DNA of 64,000 nt, taken from assembly GCF_000312505.2 (NCBI RefSeq), contig NZ_HG326227.1, positions 171,120 to 235,119 of the forward strand, written 5' to 3'. The notes beneath the pieces are model-generated. The model had not been told where the DNA came from. It was given only the letters and a program-made list of their open reading frames with translations, and searched no databases. Source of the DNA: Fenollaria massiliensis. Lineage in GTDB: Bacteria; Bacillota; Clostridia; Tissierellales; Peptoniphilaceae. This document shows, piece by piece, positions 27,301-35,811 of this stretch. The translations under genes were made by a program, and so were the position numbers. Position 1 is the first letter of the stretch. Each line of letters begins with the position of its first letter.

Positions 27301-29273
27301 CAGAAAACCTTGAATCGACAATAGTTGCCGAAGTCACTGATTCTGAAAGACTTATCATGATGTATAACGATATAGAAGTATGTAATTTAAAGAGAGAATT
27401 CTTAAATTCAACTGGTGCACCAAGAAAGCAAGATGTTATCTTTAAGCCAGAAGAAGTAGAATTATTTAATGAAGATTTGGCAGATGATTTCACAGTAGAA
27501 TTAAAGAAGAGACTTGAAGATATCAATGTGGCATCTAAAAAATCACTTATTGAAAGATTTGACTCTTCAGTTGGCAGAGGCAGTATTGTTCAGCCACTAG
27601 GCGGCAAGAATCAACTATCACCAGAACAAGCTATGATAGCCAGAATACCAACAACTAAAGGCGAATCATCAACAGCAAGCATAATGACTTATGGTTTCGA
27701 CCCATATCTATCAGAAAAGAGTCCATTCTTCGGAGCTTATTATGCAGTAGTTGAATCACTTGCTAAAATTGCTTCACATGGAGCAAGTCCATTCAAAGCA
27801 AGATTAACATTCCAAGAGTATTTTGAAAAATTAAATGACGATCCATATAAGTGGTCAAAACCATTCGAGGCATTGCTTGGAGCGTTCAAGATTTGCAACG
27901 ATTTACAAATACCTTCAATTGGTGGAAAAGACTCAATGAGTGGTACATTTAACGATTTAAACGTGCCTCCAACATTAATTTCATTTGCAGTAACTACTAT
28001 GAATATTGAAGATGTTGTAACACCTGAATTAAAGGGCAATATGAAGCTTGGTTTAATAAGAACTAGTATTAACGATGACAATACTCTTGATTTAAATGAA
28101 TTTAAAAAGAATAGCGTTGAACTTGTTAGCTTAATCTCAAGAAAGAAAGTTAGAAGCGCAGTTGCTATCAATAGAGATACAACACTTCCTCTTCTTATGA
28201 AGATGGCATTTGGTAACGATATCGGTTTTAACATAAACATGGACGCTGACATAATGTTTAAAGAGCTTTACGGTTCATACATCGTTGAATACACTGAAGA
28301 TCTACCAAGCATTGAATATCTTGGAACTACTAATACAGATGCAAGCATCATTATCAATGGCAGACGCATAGATCTTGAAGAATATAAAGAAGCTTATGAA
28401 AAACCGCTTCTTGATATATTTGGACAAGAAAATAGAGTGGCTAAAACAGAAAACAAATTTACAGAAAAAGAATTTGTACACAAATCTAAAAAACCGGTTG
28501 ATGAAGTTAAGGTTATCATACCAGTATTCCCTGGAACAAACTCAGAATATGATTCAAAATACGCTTTCGAAAAAGAAGGAGCAAAGGTTGATGTCTTTGT
28601 ATTCAATAACTTAGATAATGATCACATTGATAAATCAATCGATGACTTAGCAAAGAAGATTAAAGAAAGCCAAATATTATTTATTCCAGGAGGCTTCTCA
28701 TTATCAGATGAACCTGACGGATCAGGTAAATTTATTGCCAATGTACTAAGAAATACAAAGGTTAAAGAAGCTGTAGAATATTTACTTGAAGAAAATGACG
28801 GTTTAATTCTAGGTATATGTAACGGTTTCCAAGCTTTAGTCAAGACTGGATTATTACCTTTTGGTAAGATTAAAGACATAGACGAAGATGACCCAACATT
28901 AACATATAATAATATTGCTAGACACGTAGCAAGAATCGTTAAGACAAAGGCTTTAACAACATCATCACCATGGCTTAAGTACATCGATAAAGATAAAATT
29001 TATAGAGTGCCTATTTCACATGGCGAAGGAAGACTTTTAATTAATAAAGAACTTTACGAAAAATTAAGCGATAACGCTCAATTAGCTTTTGAATATATAG
29101 ATAATCCTAACGGATCAAACTTTGATATCGAGTCAATGTTATCACCAGATGGAAAGATACTTGGCAAGATGGCTCACTCAGAAAGAGTTGAAACAGACAC
29201 ATTTAAGAACGTTTCTGACATTGAGATTCAAAATATTTTCAAAGCAGGCGTAGAATTTTTTAAGAAATATTAA
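24339..29273 (+). CDS. purD-purL: PurD and PurL in one open reading frame (GAR synthetase / FGAM synthase)
   Basis: A 1644-codon frame. Residues 1-~416 are PurD, an ATP-grasp ligase joining phosphoribosylamine and glycine (MKILIIGSGGREYAI, GPEDPLCFGI, KYDGLAQGKGV, NTGGMGSYSP, FNTRFGDPET, ending MHYRRDIG). From about residue 419 it is the large single-chain PurL of clostridial type: NETHNHPTEIEPFGGAQTC, GKTGRDGIGGATGS, a GGVSVAIGELAD segment, SIGGKDSMSGTF, and a C-terminal glutaminase with nucleophile Cys in LGICNGFQAL and the FPGTNSEYD start. At the junction, AGGAGG (25575-25580) and an in-frame GTG (25593) followed by KRVYV look like a separate purL start. The ATG at 24339 was chosen because AAGGAG precedes it and MKILIIGSGGRE is the standard PurD start. 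Confidence 0.88.
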   Translation: MKILIIGSGGREYAIASKIKEEDNSVEIIFAPGNGKTESEFKNIDIGVMDFDKLINYAKDNNIDYTIVGPEDPLCFGIVDKFEAEGLKIFGPKKEAAMFEKSKAFSKRFMEKYHIDTAKYLETDSIDEAKKYAYELISESKVNKVVLKYDGLAQGKGVIIASSVDDIDEALNELLLDKKFGDDKIIVEEYIDGFETSVHVLISNGEYIMLPSAKDHKKVYEGETGENTGGMGSYSPNLMALPYLKNIEEELVKPFIKGLKAEGIDYRGVLFAGLMINSDGIKVLEFNTRFGDPETEVILERIDSSLLDALIKTSEAKLNEYKLKVNDKKIVNVVLASGGYPAKYDKGYEIKGLDKLSEDVKVNYAGVKASSKKLLTNGGRVLNILSKADTFEEAYKKVYDEIQKISFDKMHYRRDIGPVVKRVYVCKKDEFDAESNGLTREIKDFLKINIDSIKVYNRYDIELLSDEEINKISNTILCEKPVDNIYLLDDALEMEKNLKNAFVVRYKKGQFDQREQGLKDTIKVTLGKDGVLARCEKVYDIKGDVSEEDIKKIKKYLINTVDQAEGVLIGIPTTLKESFDMNIESIVYDGFIKLDDEGLKDFHEKNSLAMSIEDLKVFQDYFIKENRDPSQTELKLIDTYWSDHCRHTTFNTQLTNINFEGENDFIEVIRNTLNEYLKARNQFSKKDLTLMDLATIVTKKLRGLGKLNDLEVSEEINACSVKIKVSIDGRLRDYLLMFKNETHNHPTEIEPFGGAQTCLGGAIRDPLSGRSYVYQAMRITGAADPREAIEDTLEGKLPQRKIVLDAARGYSSYGNQIGLATGYVDEVYHPGYKAKRMEVGAVIAAAPMENVFRGVPAKGDIIILLGGKTGRDGIGGATGSSKIQTDKSVEDSAAEVQKGNAPTERKIQRLFRIPELAKMIKRCNDFGAGGVSVAIGELADSLLIHLEKVPLKYHGLSPMEIAISESQERMAVVIAKENYEKFKEYANAENLESTIVAEVTDSERLIMMYNDIEVCNLKREFLNSTGAPRKQDVIFKPEEVELFNEDLADDFTVELKKRLEDINVASKKSLIERFDSSVGRGSIVQPLGGKNQLSPEQAMIARIPTTKGESSTASIMTYGFDPYLSEKSPFFGAYYAVVESLAKIASHGASPFKARLTFQEYFEKLNDDPYKWSKPFEALLGAFKICNDLQIPSIGGKDSMSGTFNDLNVPPTLISFAVTTMNIEDVVTPELKGNMKLGLIRTSINDDNTLDLNEFKKNSVELVSLISRKKVRSAVAINRDTTLPLLMKMAFGNDIGFNINMDADIMFKELYGSYIVEYTEDLPSIEYLGTTNTDASIIINGRRIDLEEYKEAYEKPLLDIFGQENRVAKTENKFTEKEFVHKSKKPVDEVKVIIPVFPGTNSEYDSKYAFEKEGAKVDVFVFNNLDNDHIDKSIDDLAKKIKESQILFIPGGFSLSDEPDGSGKFIANVLRNTKVKEAVEYLLEENDGLILGICNGFQALVKTGLLPFGKIKDIDEDDPTLTYNNIARHVARIVKTKALTTSSPWLKYIDKDKIYRVPISHGEGRLLINKELYEKLSDNAQLAFEYIDNPNGSNFDIESMLSPDGKILGKMAHSERVETDTFKNVSDIEIQNIFKAGVEFFKKY

Positions 29274-29298
29274 TAAAATATTAATAAATCGTAAATTA

Positions 29299-29327
29299 TT
29301 GAATAATACTTCCCGATGTGGTATAAT
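29299..29327 (+). promoter_or_regulatory. Promoter of the half-length PPDK regulator and ppdK
   Basis: TTGAAT (29299-29304), 17 bases, TATAAT (29322-29327), then a GGTGGTGAT ribosome site 14 bases before the ATG. It is a strong match and shows the short gene has its own start of transcription. Confidence 0.85.
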
Positions 29328-29344
29328 TTAGGTGGTGATTTTCT

Positions 29345-29791
29345 ATGGATGTAAATAAATCTTTTGCTTATGCAATTGAAAATGATGACGGCAAAACATT
29401 TGACAATATTTCAAGTGCGGATGTGATTATCTTAGGACCATCAAGGTCTGGCAAGACACCTCTTTGTTATTATCTTGCTTCTTTAGGATTAAACGCGATA
29501 AATATACCGCTTGTACCAGAGGTTGATCAATTTGATATGATCAAAGACTTAGACAGATCAAAAATGATTGGCCTTATACAAGATGAGGAGTATTTATCAA
29601 AGATAAGAAGAGAAAGAGACAAAGACTTAGGAATAACAGGCGTATCTAAGTACTCATCACTTGAGAGAGTGTTTTTTGAAAACGAATACGCTCGTGAGAT
29701 GTATAGTAAATTAGGGATACTTGTTATATCCATGTATGGAAAATCAATAGAAGAAGTTTCTAATAGCATTGTTAGATATCTTCAAAATTAA
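29345..29791 (+). CDS. Half-length paralog of the PPDK regulatory kinase/phosphorylase (DUF299 C-terminal domain only)
   Basis: A 148-residue protein matching only the C-terminal half of pyruvate phosphate dikinase regulatory proteins. It aligns with the full-length copy at 51308-52129 from that protein's FAVKYDDGKD segment onward: ADVIILGPSRSGKTPLCYYLASLGL (P-loop) against the family pattern GxSRTSKTP, then NIPLVPEVD, GLIQDEEYLSKIRRERDKDLG and a helical end with SIEEVSNSIVRYL. The family's N-terminal ~130 residues (ISDSIGETA) are absent, and a promoter and ribosome site directly precede the ATG, so it does not look truncated by accident. It sits 20 bases before ppdK, pointing to a role in PPDK control. 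Whether it is enzymatically competent alone is unknown. Confidence 0.82.
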   Translation: MDVNKSFAYAIENDDGKTFDNISSADVIILGPSRSGKTPLCYYLASLGLNAINIPLVPEVDQFDMIKDLDRSKMIGLIQDEEYLSKIRRERDKDLGITGVSKYSSLERVFFENEYAREMYSKLGILVISMYGKSIEEVSNSIVRYLQN

Positions 29792-29811
29792 AAAGCAATA
29801 GGAGGATACAG

Positions 29812-32439
29812 ATGGAAAAGTATGTTTATAGCTTTAAAGAGGGCAATAAAGATATGCGCGATTTGTTAGGAGGCAAGGGAGCTAACTTAGCAGAGATGAC
29901 TAATTTAGGCCTACCAGTACCTAACGGTTTTACCATTACAACACAAGCGTGCAACAGGTTTTATGAAGAAAATGAAGAATTATGGCAAGATTTAAAGGAA
30001 GAAATCAGAAAAGGTATTGAAAATGTTGAAAAGATCACAAATAAGGGCTTTTCAGACAAAGAAAATCCGCTACTTTTCTCAGTTAGAAGTGGTGCTAAAA
30101 TATCAATGCCAGGCATGATGGACACAATATTAAATCTTGGCTTAAACGATGTGACAGTAGAAGGCCTTTCAAAGAAGACTAATAATGAAAGATTTGCCTA
30201 CGACAGTTACAGAAGATTTATACAAATGTTTTCTGATGTTGCCATGGGTATCCCAAAAGCTGAATTTGATAAAATTTTAAACAAACAAAAAGAAAAAAGA
30301 AATATTGAAAGCGATATCGACTTAAATACTGATGACTTAAAAGAAATTGTTAAAGAATATAAAGCAATTTATAAAAAATACATCGGAGAAGACTTCCCAC
30401 AAGATCCAAAGGTACAATTATTTAACGCAGTTAGAGCCGTATTCATGTCTTGGAATACACCAAGAGCTAAGACATACAGAAAATTAAATGAAATTTCTGA
30501 TACACTTGGCACAGCTGTTAACGTTCAAGAGATGGTATTTGGCAACATGGGCATGAACTCTGGTACAGGTGTTGCTTTCACAAGAAACCCAGCTACAGGA
30601 GAAAATGTTTTATTTGGTGAATTCTTAATCGATGCTCAAGGCGAAGACGTAGTAGCAGGCGTTAGAACACCAGAACCAATAGCTAGACTTGAAAATGAAT
30701 TACCAAGCGTTTACAAAGAATTCAAAGAAACTGTTGAAAAGCTAGAAAAACATTATAAAGACATGCAAGATATTGAATTTACAGTTGAAAATGGTAAGCT
30801 TTTCATGCTTCAATGTAGAAATGGTAAGAGAACAACAAAAGCAGCTATAAACATAGCAGTTGATCAAGTTAATGAAGGCTTAATCACTAAAGAAGAAGCA
30901 ATATTAAGAATCGAACCTAAGTCAATAGATCAAATACTTCACCCAACATTTGAAGAAAAAGATGTTAAGAGCAAAGAAGAAATTACAAAAGGTCTTCCAG
31001 CTTCACCAGGAGCTGCATCAGGCGTTGTAGTATTCTCACCAGATAAAGTTATCGAATATCATAAGAATAATCTTAAAACTATCTTAGTAAGAGAAGAAAC
31101 TTCTCCAGAAGATATCGACGGTATGGTATATGCTGAAGGTATATTAACAGCAAGAGGCGGTATGACATCACATGCTGCAGTTGTTGCAAGAGGTATGGGT
31201 AAGTGCTGTGTTGCAGGCTGCTCTGAACTAAGAGTAGATGAAGAAGATAAAGTAATTAGATACCATGGCGGCGAAATTAAAGAAGGCGACATGATTTCTA
31301 TAGATGGATCAACAGGCTATGTATACTTAGGAGAAATTAAAAAAGTTACACCTGAATTAAGCGGTAATTTTGCTAAGTTTATGGAATGGGCCGATGAATT
31401 TAGAACTCTAGAAGTAAAAGCTAATGCTGATAATCCAAGAGATGCTAAGCAAGCACTTGACTTTGGTGCACAAGGCGTTGGTCTATGCAGAACAGAACAC
31501 ATGTTCTTTGATGATAAGAGAATTTTCCAAGTAAGAAAGATGATTCTTTCAAAGACATTAGAAGAAAGAGAAAAAGCTCTTGAAAAACTTCTTCCATATC
31601 AAAGAGGAGACTTTGAAGGTATATTTAAAGTAATGGAAGAAAAAGGAGTAGTTATAAGACTTCTTGACCCACCTCTACATGAGTTCTTACCTAAGACTAA
31701 AGAAGATATCGAAAGCCTTGCTAAAGATATGGGCATAACAACTCAAGTAATTGAAGACAGAATTGAAGATATGAAAGAGTTTAACCCAATGCTTGGTCAT
31801 AGAGGATGCAGACTATGTGTTACATGGCCGGAAATTTATAAAATGCAAGTTAGAGCCATTATGGAAGCAGCTATAAACGTAAGCGAAGAAATCAAAAAAG
31901 ATATCAAGCCTATGATTATGGTTCCATTAATTGGAGAGCTAAAAGAACTTGAATTTGTTAAAGGACATTTAGTAGAAGAAATAAATAAAGTTTTTGATGA
32001 AAAGAACAAAAAACTTGCTTATGAAATAGGTACTATGGTTGAAGTTCCAAGAGCTGCGCTACTTGCTGACGAAATAGCAAAAGAAGCAGAATTCTTCAGC
32101 TTTGGTACAAACGATATGACTCAAATGACTTGGGGTTACTCAAGAGACGACTACGGTAAATTTGTTAACGCTTATATTGATAATGGTATTTATGAAAGAA
32201 GTCCATTTGACTCACTTGATACTGAAGGCGTAGGCAAGTTACTTGATATGGCAACTAAGCTTGGCAGACAAACAAGACCAGATATACACGTAGGTATATG
32301 CGGCGAACACGGTGGAGATCCAAGATCAATCGAATTCTGTGACGCAATTGGACTTGATTATGTAAGCTGCTCACCATATAGAGTGCCAATAGCTAGACTT
32401 GCAGCAGCACAAGCAGCTATAAAGAGAAAAAATAAATAA
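29812..32439 (+). CDS. ppdK: Pyruvate, phosphate dikinase
   Basis: An 875-residue enzyme that interconverts pyruvate, ATP and phosphate with PEP, AMP and pyrophosphate. In order: the N-terminal nucleotide domain (KGANLAEMTNLGLPVP, SVRSGAKISMPGMMDTILNLG), the phosphohistidine domain with GGMTSHAAVVARGMGKCC at 449-466, and the C-terminal PEP barrel (GLCRTEHMFF, MLGHRGCRL, FSFGTNDMTQMTWG, and CGEHGGDP). The catalytic His is residue 454 and the Thr two before it (452) is the site that regulatory proteins of the DUF299 family phosphorylate in known systems. The ribosome site is AGGAGG. It is the second gene of an operon with the half-length regulator and ends with a terminator. Confidence 0.97.
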   Translation: MEKYVYSFKEGNKDMRDLLGGKGANLAEMTNLGLPVPNGFTITTQACNRFYEENEELWQDLKEEIRKGIENVEKITNKGFSDKENPLLFSVRSGAKISMPGMMDTILNLGLNDVTVEGLSKKTNNERFAYDSYRRFIQMFSDVAMGIPKAEFDKILNKQKEKRNIESDIDLNTDDLKEIVKEYKAIYKKYIGEDFPQDPKVQLFNAVRAVFMSWNTPRAKTYRKLNEISDTLGTAVNVQEMVFGNMGMNSGTGVAFTRNPATGENVLFGEFLIDAQGEDVVAGVRTPEPIARLENELPSVYKEFKETVEKLEKHYKDMQDIEFTVENGKLFMLQCRNGKRTTKAAINIAVDQVNEGLITKEEAILRIEPKSIDQILHPTFEEKDVKSKEEITKGLPASPGAASGVVVFSPDKVIEYHKNNLKTILVREETSPEDIDGMVYAEGILTARGGMTSHAAVVARGMGKCCVAGCSELRVDEEDKVIRYHGGEIKEGDMISIDGSTGYVYLGEIKKVTPELSGNFAKFMEWADEFRTLEVKANADNPRDAKQALDFGAQGVGLCRTEHMFFDDKRIFQVRKMILSKTLEEREKALEKLLPYQRGDFEGIFKVMEEKGVVIRLLDPPLHEFLPKTKEDIESLAKDMGITTQVIEDRIEDMKEFNPMLGHRGCRLCVTWPEIYKMQVRAIMEAAINVSEEIKKDIKPMIMVPLIGELKELEFVKGHLVEEINKVFDEKNKKLAYEIGTMVEVPRAALLADEIAKEAEFFSFGTNDMTQMTWGYSRDDYGKFVNAYIDNGIYERSPFDSLDTEGVGKLLDMATKLGRQTRPDIHVGICGEHGGDPRSIEFCDAIGLDYVSCSPYRVPIARLAAAQAAIKRKNK

Positions 32440-32465
32440 TTTAGAATAATAATTTATAATTGTAC

Positions 32466-32505
32466 TGCCCCCTTAAATCTGAACACGGAGATAAGGGGGC
32501 ATTTT
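32466..32505 (+). terminator. Rho-independent terminator after ppdK
   Basis: TGCCCCCTTA (32466-32475) pairs with TAAGGGGGCA (32492-32501) around a 16-base loop, followed by TTTT. Confidence 0.9.
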
Positions 32506-32578
32506 AATGTGATTTATAAACAATATTGTATTATACCGATTTATCTTAAATATAAATGATTTTACAATGTTTTACTTC

Positions 32579-32607
32579 TTGACTTTAAGCGCCTAATGTA
32601 CTATAAT
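32579..32607 (+). promoter_or_regulatory. Promoter of the methyltransferase gene
   Basis: TTGACT (32579-32584), 17 bases, TATAAT (32602-32607); an AAGGAG ribosome site follows. Confidence 0.8.
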
Positions 32608-32627
32608 TGTAATAAGGAGTTGATTTA

Positions 32628-33131
32628 ATGATTTCAAATTATTTTGACAAAAACAAAACATATTACATACATCATTTCGAAACACCTTTTGGCGAAATGA
32701 CAGCAGCTGCTGATGATGAAGCGCTAGTATATTTACACTTTGGTCATCAAAACATATTTGGAAGTAAAAAAGAAATTAATCACATTATAGATAAAACTCT
32801 TAAACAACTTAATGAATATTTTAATGGAGAAAGAAAAGAATTTGACATACCTCTTAAAGTAAAGGCAAAAGAGTTTCAAAACATGGCTTTAGAAGAGATT
32901 AAAAACATAAAATACGGAGAGACATGTACATACGGAGAAATTGCTGAAAAACTTGGCAATAAGACATATTCACGTGGAGTAGGAGCTACTTGCAGAGGCA
33001 ATACCATAGCTATAATTATACCTTGTCATAGAGTTGTTATGCTTAATGAAAAAGGTTACTATAACTACTCTGGAGGAAATGAAGTAAAGAAATCTCTTCT
33101 TGAATTAGAAGAAAAGTATGCTAATAATTAA
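32628..33131 (+). CDS. ogt: Methylated-DNA--protein-cysteine methyltransferase
   Basis: A 167-residue suicide DNA repair protein that moves alkyl groups from O6-alkylguanine to its own cysteine. The active-site IIPCHRVV stands near residue 129, preceded by the helix-turn-helix region (YGETCTYGEIAEKLGNKTYSRGVGATCRGN) and followed by YSGGNEVKKSLLELE. The N-terminal half is the small ribonuclease-H-like domain typical of Ogt. It has its own promoter and terminator, so it is a single-gene unit. Confidence 0.93.
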   Translation: MISNYFDKNKTYYIHHFETPFGEMTAAADDEALVYLHFGHQNIFGSKKEINHIIDKTLKQLNEYFNGERKEFDIPLKVKAKEFQNMALEEIKNIKYGETCTYGEIAEKLGNKTYSRGVGATCRGNTIAIIIPCHRVVMLNEKGYYNYSGGNEVKKSLLELEEKYANN

Positions 33132-33143
33132 ATATTAATAAGG

Positions 33144-33170
33144 TAACAAGTTTTATGCTTGTTATTTTTT
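33144..33170 (+). terminator. Terminator after ogt
   Basis: TAACAAG (33144-33150) pairs with CTTGTTA (33158-33164) and is followed by six T residues. Confidence 0.8.
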
Positions 33171-33208
33171 CATTTAAATGGGTATTAATCAAATAAAGGA
33201 GTGATGTT

Positions 33209-34426
33209 ATGAAAGATATCTTAGTAAATCGTTTTATTAAATACGCAAAGATTGACACAAAATCAAATGAGGAGTCTCAAACTTGTCCAAGCAGTCCTAA
33301 GATTATGGAGTTTGCTAAAAAATTAAGAGATGAACTTATTGAATTAGGTTTGGAAGATGTTGAATTAGATGAAAACTCTTATTTATATGCTACACTTCCA
33401 GCAAATACAGATGAAAAGAAGGATGTTTTAGGACTAATTGCACACATGGATACATCTCCTGACATGAGCGGTGAGAATGTTAAGCCAAGAATAGTTGAAA
33501 AATATGACGGAAAGGACATAGTTCTTAATGAAAAAGAAAATATTATTTTAAGTCCAAATGATTTTCCTGAGCTAAATGATTATGTAGGCGATGACCTTAT
33601 AGTTACTGATGGTACAACACTATTAGGAGCTGATGATAAGGCTGGAGTTGCTGAAATTGTCACAGCCATGGAATATTTTATCAAAAATCCTGATATAAAA
33701 CATGGCAAGATTAGAATTGCTTTTACACCAGATGAAGAAATCGGTAGAGGCGCAGACCTTTTTGATGTTAAAAAATTTGGTGCAGATTATGCGTTCACTA
33801 TCGATGGCGGACCACTTGGTGAGATTGAGTATGAAAACTTTAACGCAGCTTCTGCTAAAATTACTATAAAGGGAAGAAACGTTCATCCAGGCTCAGCTAA
33901 GAATAAGATGATTAACTCACAATTAGTGGCTATGGAGTATAACGCTATGCTTCCAGTTAACGAAAGACCAGAGTATACAGAGGGCTATGAAGGATTTATA
34001 TTACTAACAAATATGAAGGGTACAGTTGAAGAAACACAAATGCACTACATCATCAGAGATTTTACTAAAGAAGGATTTGCTTCAAAGAAGTGCCTAATGA
34101 AAGATGCTCAAGACTATATTAACTATAAATATAATGACGCAATGGAGCTTGATATAAAAGATTCATACTACAATATGTATGAAAAGATTGAGCCAAGACT
34201 AGAGATAGTTGAACTTGCAAAGAAAGCCATGCTAAATGCAGGCGTTGAGCCATTGGTTACACAAGTTAGAGGCGGAACAGATGGAGCTAGACTTTCATTT
34301 ATGGGTCTTCCTTGTCCAAACATATTCACAGGTGGAATGAACTACCACGGAAGATATGAGTACGCTTCAATACAATCAATGGAAAAGGCATTTAAAACAG
34401 TTGTAGAGCTAGTTAAACTTGTATGA
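33209..34426 (+). CDS. pepT: Peptidase T (aminotripeptidase)
   Basis: A 405-residue M20B zinc tripeptidase that releases the N-terminal residue of tripeptides. Metal and catalytic motifs are GLIAHMDTSPD near residue 76, LLGADDKAGVAEI near 137, FTPDEEIGRGAD near 172, FTIDGGPLGEIEYENFNAA near 195 and VRGGTDGARLS near 352, with the final metal-binding His near the end (GGMNYHGRYEY). An AAAGGAG site precedes the ATG. Its stop overlaps the ATG of the macro-domain gene as ATGA. Confidence 0.95.
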   Translation: MKDILVNRFIKYAKIDTKSNEESQTCPSSPKIMEFAKKLRDELIELGLEDVELDENSYLYATLPANTDEKKDVLGLIAHMDTSPDMSGENVKPRIVEKYDGKDIVLNEKENIILSPNDFPELNDYVGDDLIVTDGTTLLGADDKAGVAEIVTAMEYFIKNPDIKHGKIRIAFTPDEEIGRGADLFDVKKFGADYAFTIDGGPLGEIEYENFNAASAKITIKGRNVHPGSAKNKMINSQLVAMEYNAMLPVNERPEYTEGYEGFILLTNMKGTVEETQMHYIIRDFTKEGFASKKCLMKDAQDYINYKYNDAMELDIKDSYYNMYEKIEPRLEIVELAKKAMLNAGVEPLVTQVRGGTDGARLSFMGLPCPNIFTGGMNYHGRYEYASIQSMEKAFKTVVELVKLV

Positions 34427-34938
34427 TAATTAATTCATGCGAATTAGAAGCAATTTATGGAGATATTTTTGATCTAGATGTAGAGTGCATAGTAAATCCT
34501 GCGAATAATTCCTTATTAGGAGGAGGCGGACTTGATGGACTTATACATCAAAACGATGGCGAAGAGCTTTTAGATGATACAGTGAAACTAGCTGGAATAT
34601 ATACAAGCGGAGCAAAGATTACAAAAGCACATAAGCTTAAGAACGACTACATCATACATGTAGTTGGACCTATGGATTCAAATAAGAAAAAGAATAAGCT
34701 TTTAGAAAAAACTTATTTAAACCTTTTAAGCTTAGCAGATGAGTATGAGATTAAAAGTATTGCAATACCGGCGATTTCGTGCGGAGCCTTTGCTATGGAT
34801 ATAAAAGACGCTAGCAAAATTGCCGTCAGCGCAATAAAGTCATATCTTCAAAATCATAATTCTAATATAAAGAAAATCTATATCAGCCTTAATAATTATA
34901 AATTTTTTGAAGAATATAAAAAATTATTAGACAAGTAA
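34423..34938 (+). CDS. Macro domain protein (ADP-ribose binding)
   Basis: A 171-residue single macro domain. Signature parts are YGDIFDLDVECIVNPANNSLLGGGGLDGLIH (the first conserved loop, normally VNAAN-GGGGVDGAIH), YIIHVVGP near 85 and IAIPAISCGAFAMD near 118. Bacterial proteins of this kind remove ADP-ribose or O-acetyl groups from ADP-ribosyl products. An Ala-to-Pro change at VNPAN is noted but the glycine loop and Asn are retained. It overlaps pepT by four bases, so it is co-translated with the peptidase. No partner ADP-ribosyltransferase lies nearby. Confidence 0.88.
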   Translation: MIINSCELEAIYGDIFDLDVECIVNPANNSLLGGGGLDGLIHQNDGEELLDDTVKLAGIYTSGAKITKAHKLKNDYIIHVVGPMDSNKKKNKLLEKTYLNLLSLADEYEIKSIAIPAISCGAFAMDIKDASKIAVSAIKSYLQNHNSNIKKIYISLNNYKFFEEYKKLLDK

Positions 34939-34987
34939 AAGAAAATAAAATTTTTTAATCAAGTCTACATCAAGCCTATATTAATTG

Positions 34988-35017
34988 TTAAGTTTTCGAC
35001 ATAACTTAATTATTTTT
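34988..35017 (+). terminator. Probable terminator after the macro-domain gene
   Basis: TTAAGTT (34988-34994) pairs with AACTTAA (35003-35009), followed by a T-rich tract broken by an A. Confidence 0.65.
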
Positions 35018-35046
35018 TCTTAATATATTTTCACTCAAATATGTAG

Positions 35047-35052
35047 TATAAT
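35047..35052 (+). promoter_or_regulatory. -10 element of the unknown/CBS-ACT gene pair
   Basis: TATAAT 28 bases before the ATG; the region 17 bases upstream is A/T-rich with no convincing -35 box. Confidence 0.5.
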
Positions 35053-35080
35053 TGAAATAACAATTAACGGAGGTAAGAAA

Positions 35081-35800
35081 ATGCAAGTTGAGATTTCAAA
35101 ATCTCATATCTGTGTTGGATTAAAACATAATTTTCTTTATAGAGGTGACATAGATTCGCTTAAGTCCTTAATGAGCTTCTACGATATAAACATGGGAGTT
35201 CAAAATATATTTCCAAAGTATGTTTCAATGGGCATACTTAGAAAGAAAATTGCTAAAGCTATAGCTTACAGGACAGATGCACACTGCATATCAAGATCAT
35301 TATCATTACAAATACATGAAGATATCAACAGGTTAGAACTATACATCTACCTAGACGGATACATTCAGGGATTTAACAGTGCTAATCAAGCTAATGCTTT
35401 GGAGAAGGAGGCTCTTAAGTATTATAACAGCAAAGACTTAGCAAATAAAAAATACTTGTTCCAATTTAAAAATTTAAATAGAGAGATAAGAACATTTAAG
35501 AAAAGATTAAGAAGTGAACTGATTAAAAGAGAGAGAAAGAGTGAAAAAGTTTTAGCAACTGTCTATGAATTCTCAAATAAAATAATCAAAGACAAGACAT
35601 ATTCCTTGAACAAATATGTAGATAGGCAATTAGAGCTTGACAGAGACGGTATTAATCCTGCAAGCGTTATGATTCCTAGAGAAGATTTAAAGATAATATA
35701 TAAAGAAACATTTAAATTTATTTTAAATACATGTACCAATTTGTATATAGATGCTTATTGGAACGGATTAAATGAAAGAGTTTTAAAAAGATACAGATAG
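35081..35800 (+). CDS. Uncharacterised 239-residue protein
   Basis: I do not recognise this protein. It has no signal peptide or membrane span. The N-terminal ~55 residues include KSHICVGLKHNFLYRGDID. Residues ~75-110 include HCISRSLSLQIHEDINRLE, followed by a tyrosine-rich LELYIYLDGYIQGFNSANQ. The centre (residues ~125-180) is strongly basic and helical with many Arg and Lys (RTFKKRLRSELIKRERKSEK), and the end is again helical with LNTCTNLYIDAYWNGLNERV. An RNA- or DNA-binding role is conceivable from the charge but unproven. It has a GGAGG site and is followed after eleven bases by the CBS-ACT gene, so the pair forms a small operon. Confidence 0.72.
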   Translation: MQVEISKSHICVGLKHNFLYRGDIDSLKSLMSFYDINMGVQNIFPKYVSMGILRKKIAKAIAYRTDAHCISRSLSLQIHEDINRLELYIYLDGYIQGFNSANQANALEKEALKYYNSKDLANKKYLFQFKNLNREIRTFKKRLRSELIKRERKSEKVLATVYEFSNKIIKDKTYSLNKYVDRQLELDRDGINPASVMIPREDLKIIYKETFKFILNTCTNLYIDAYWNGLNERVLKRYR

Positions 35801-35811
35801 GGGGTAGTATT

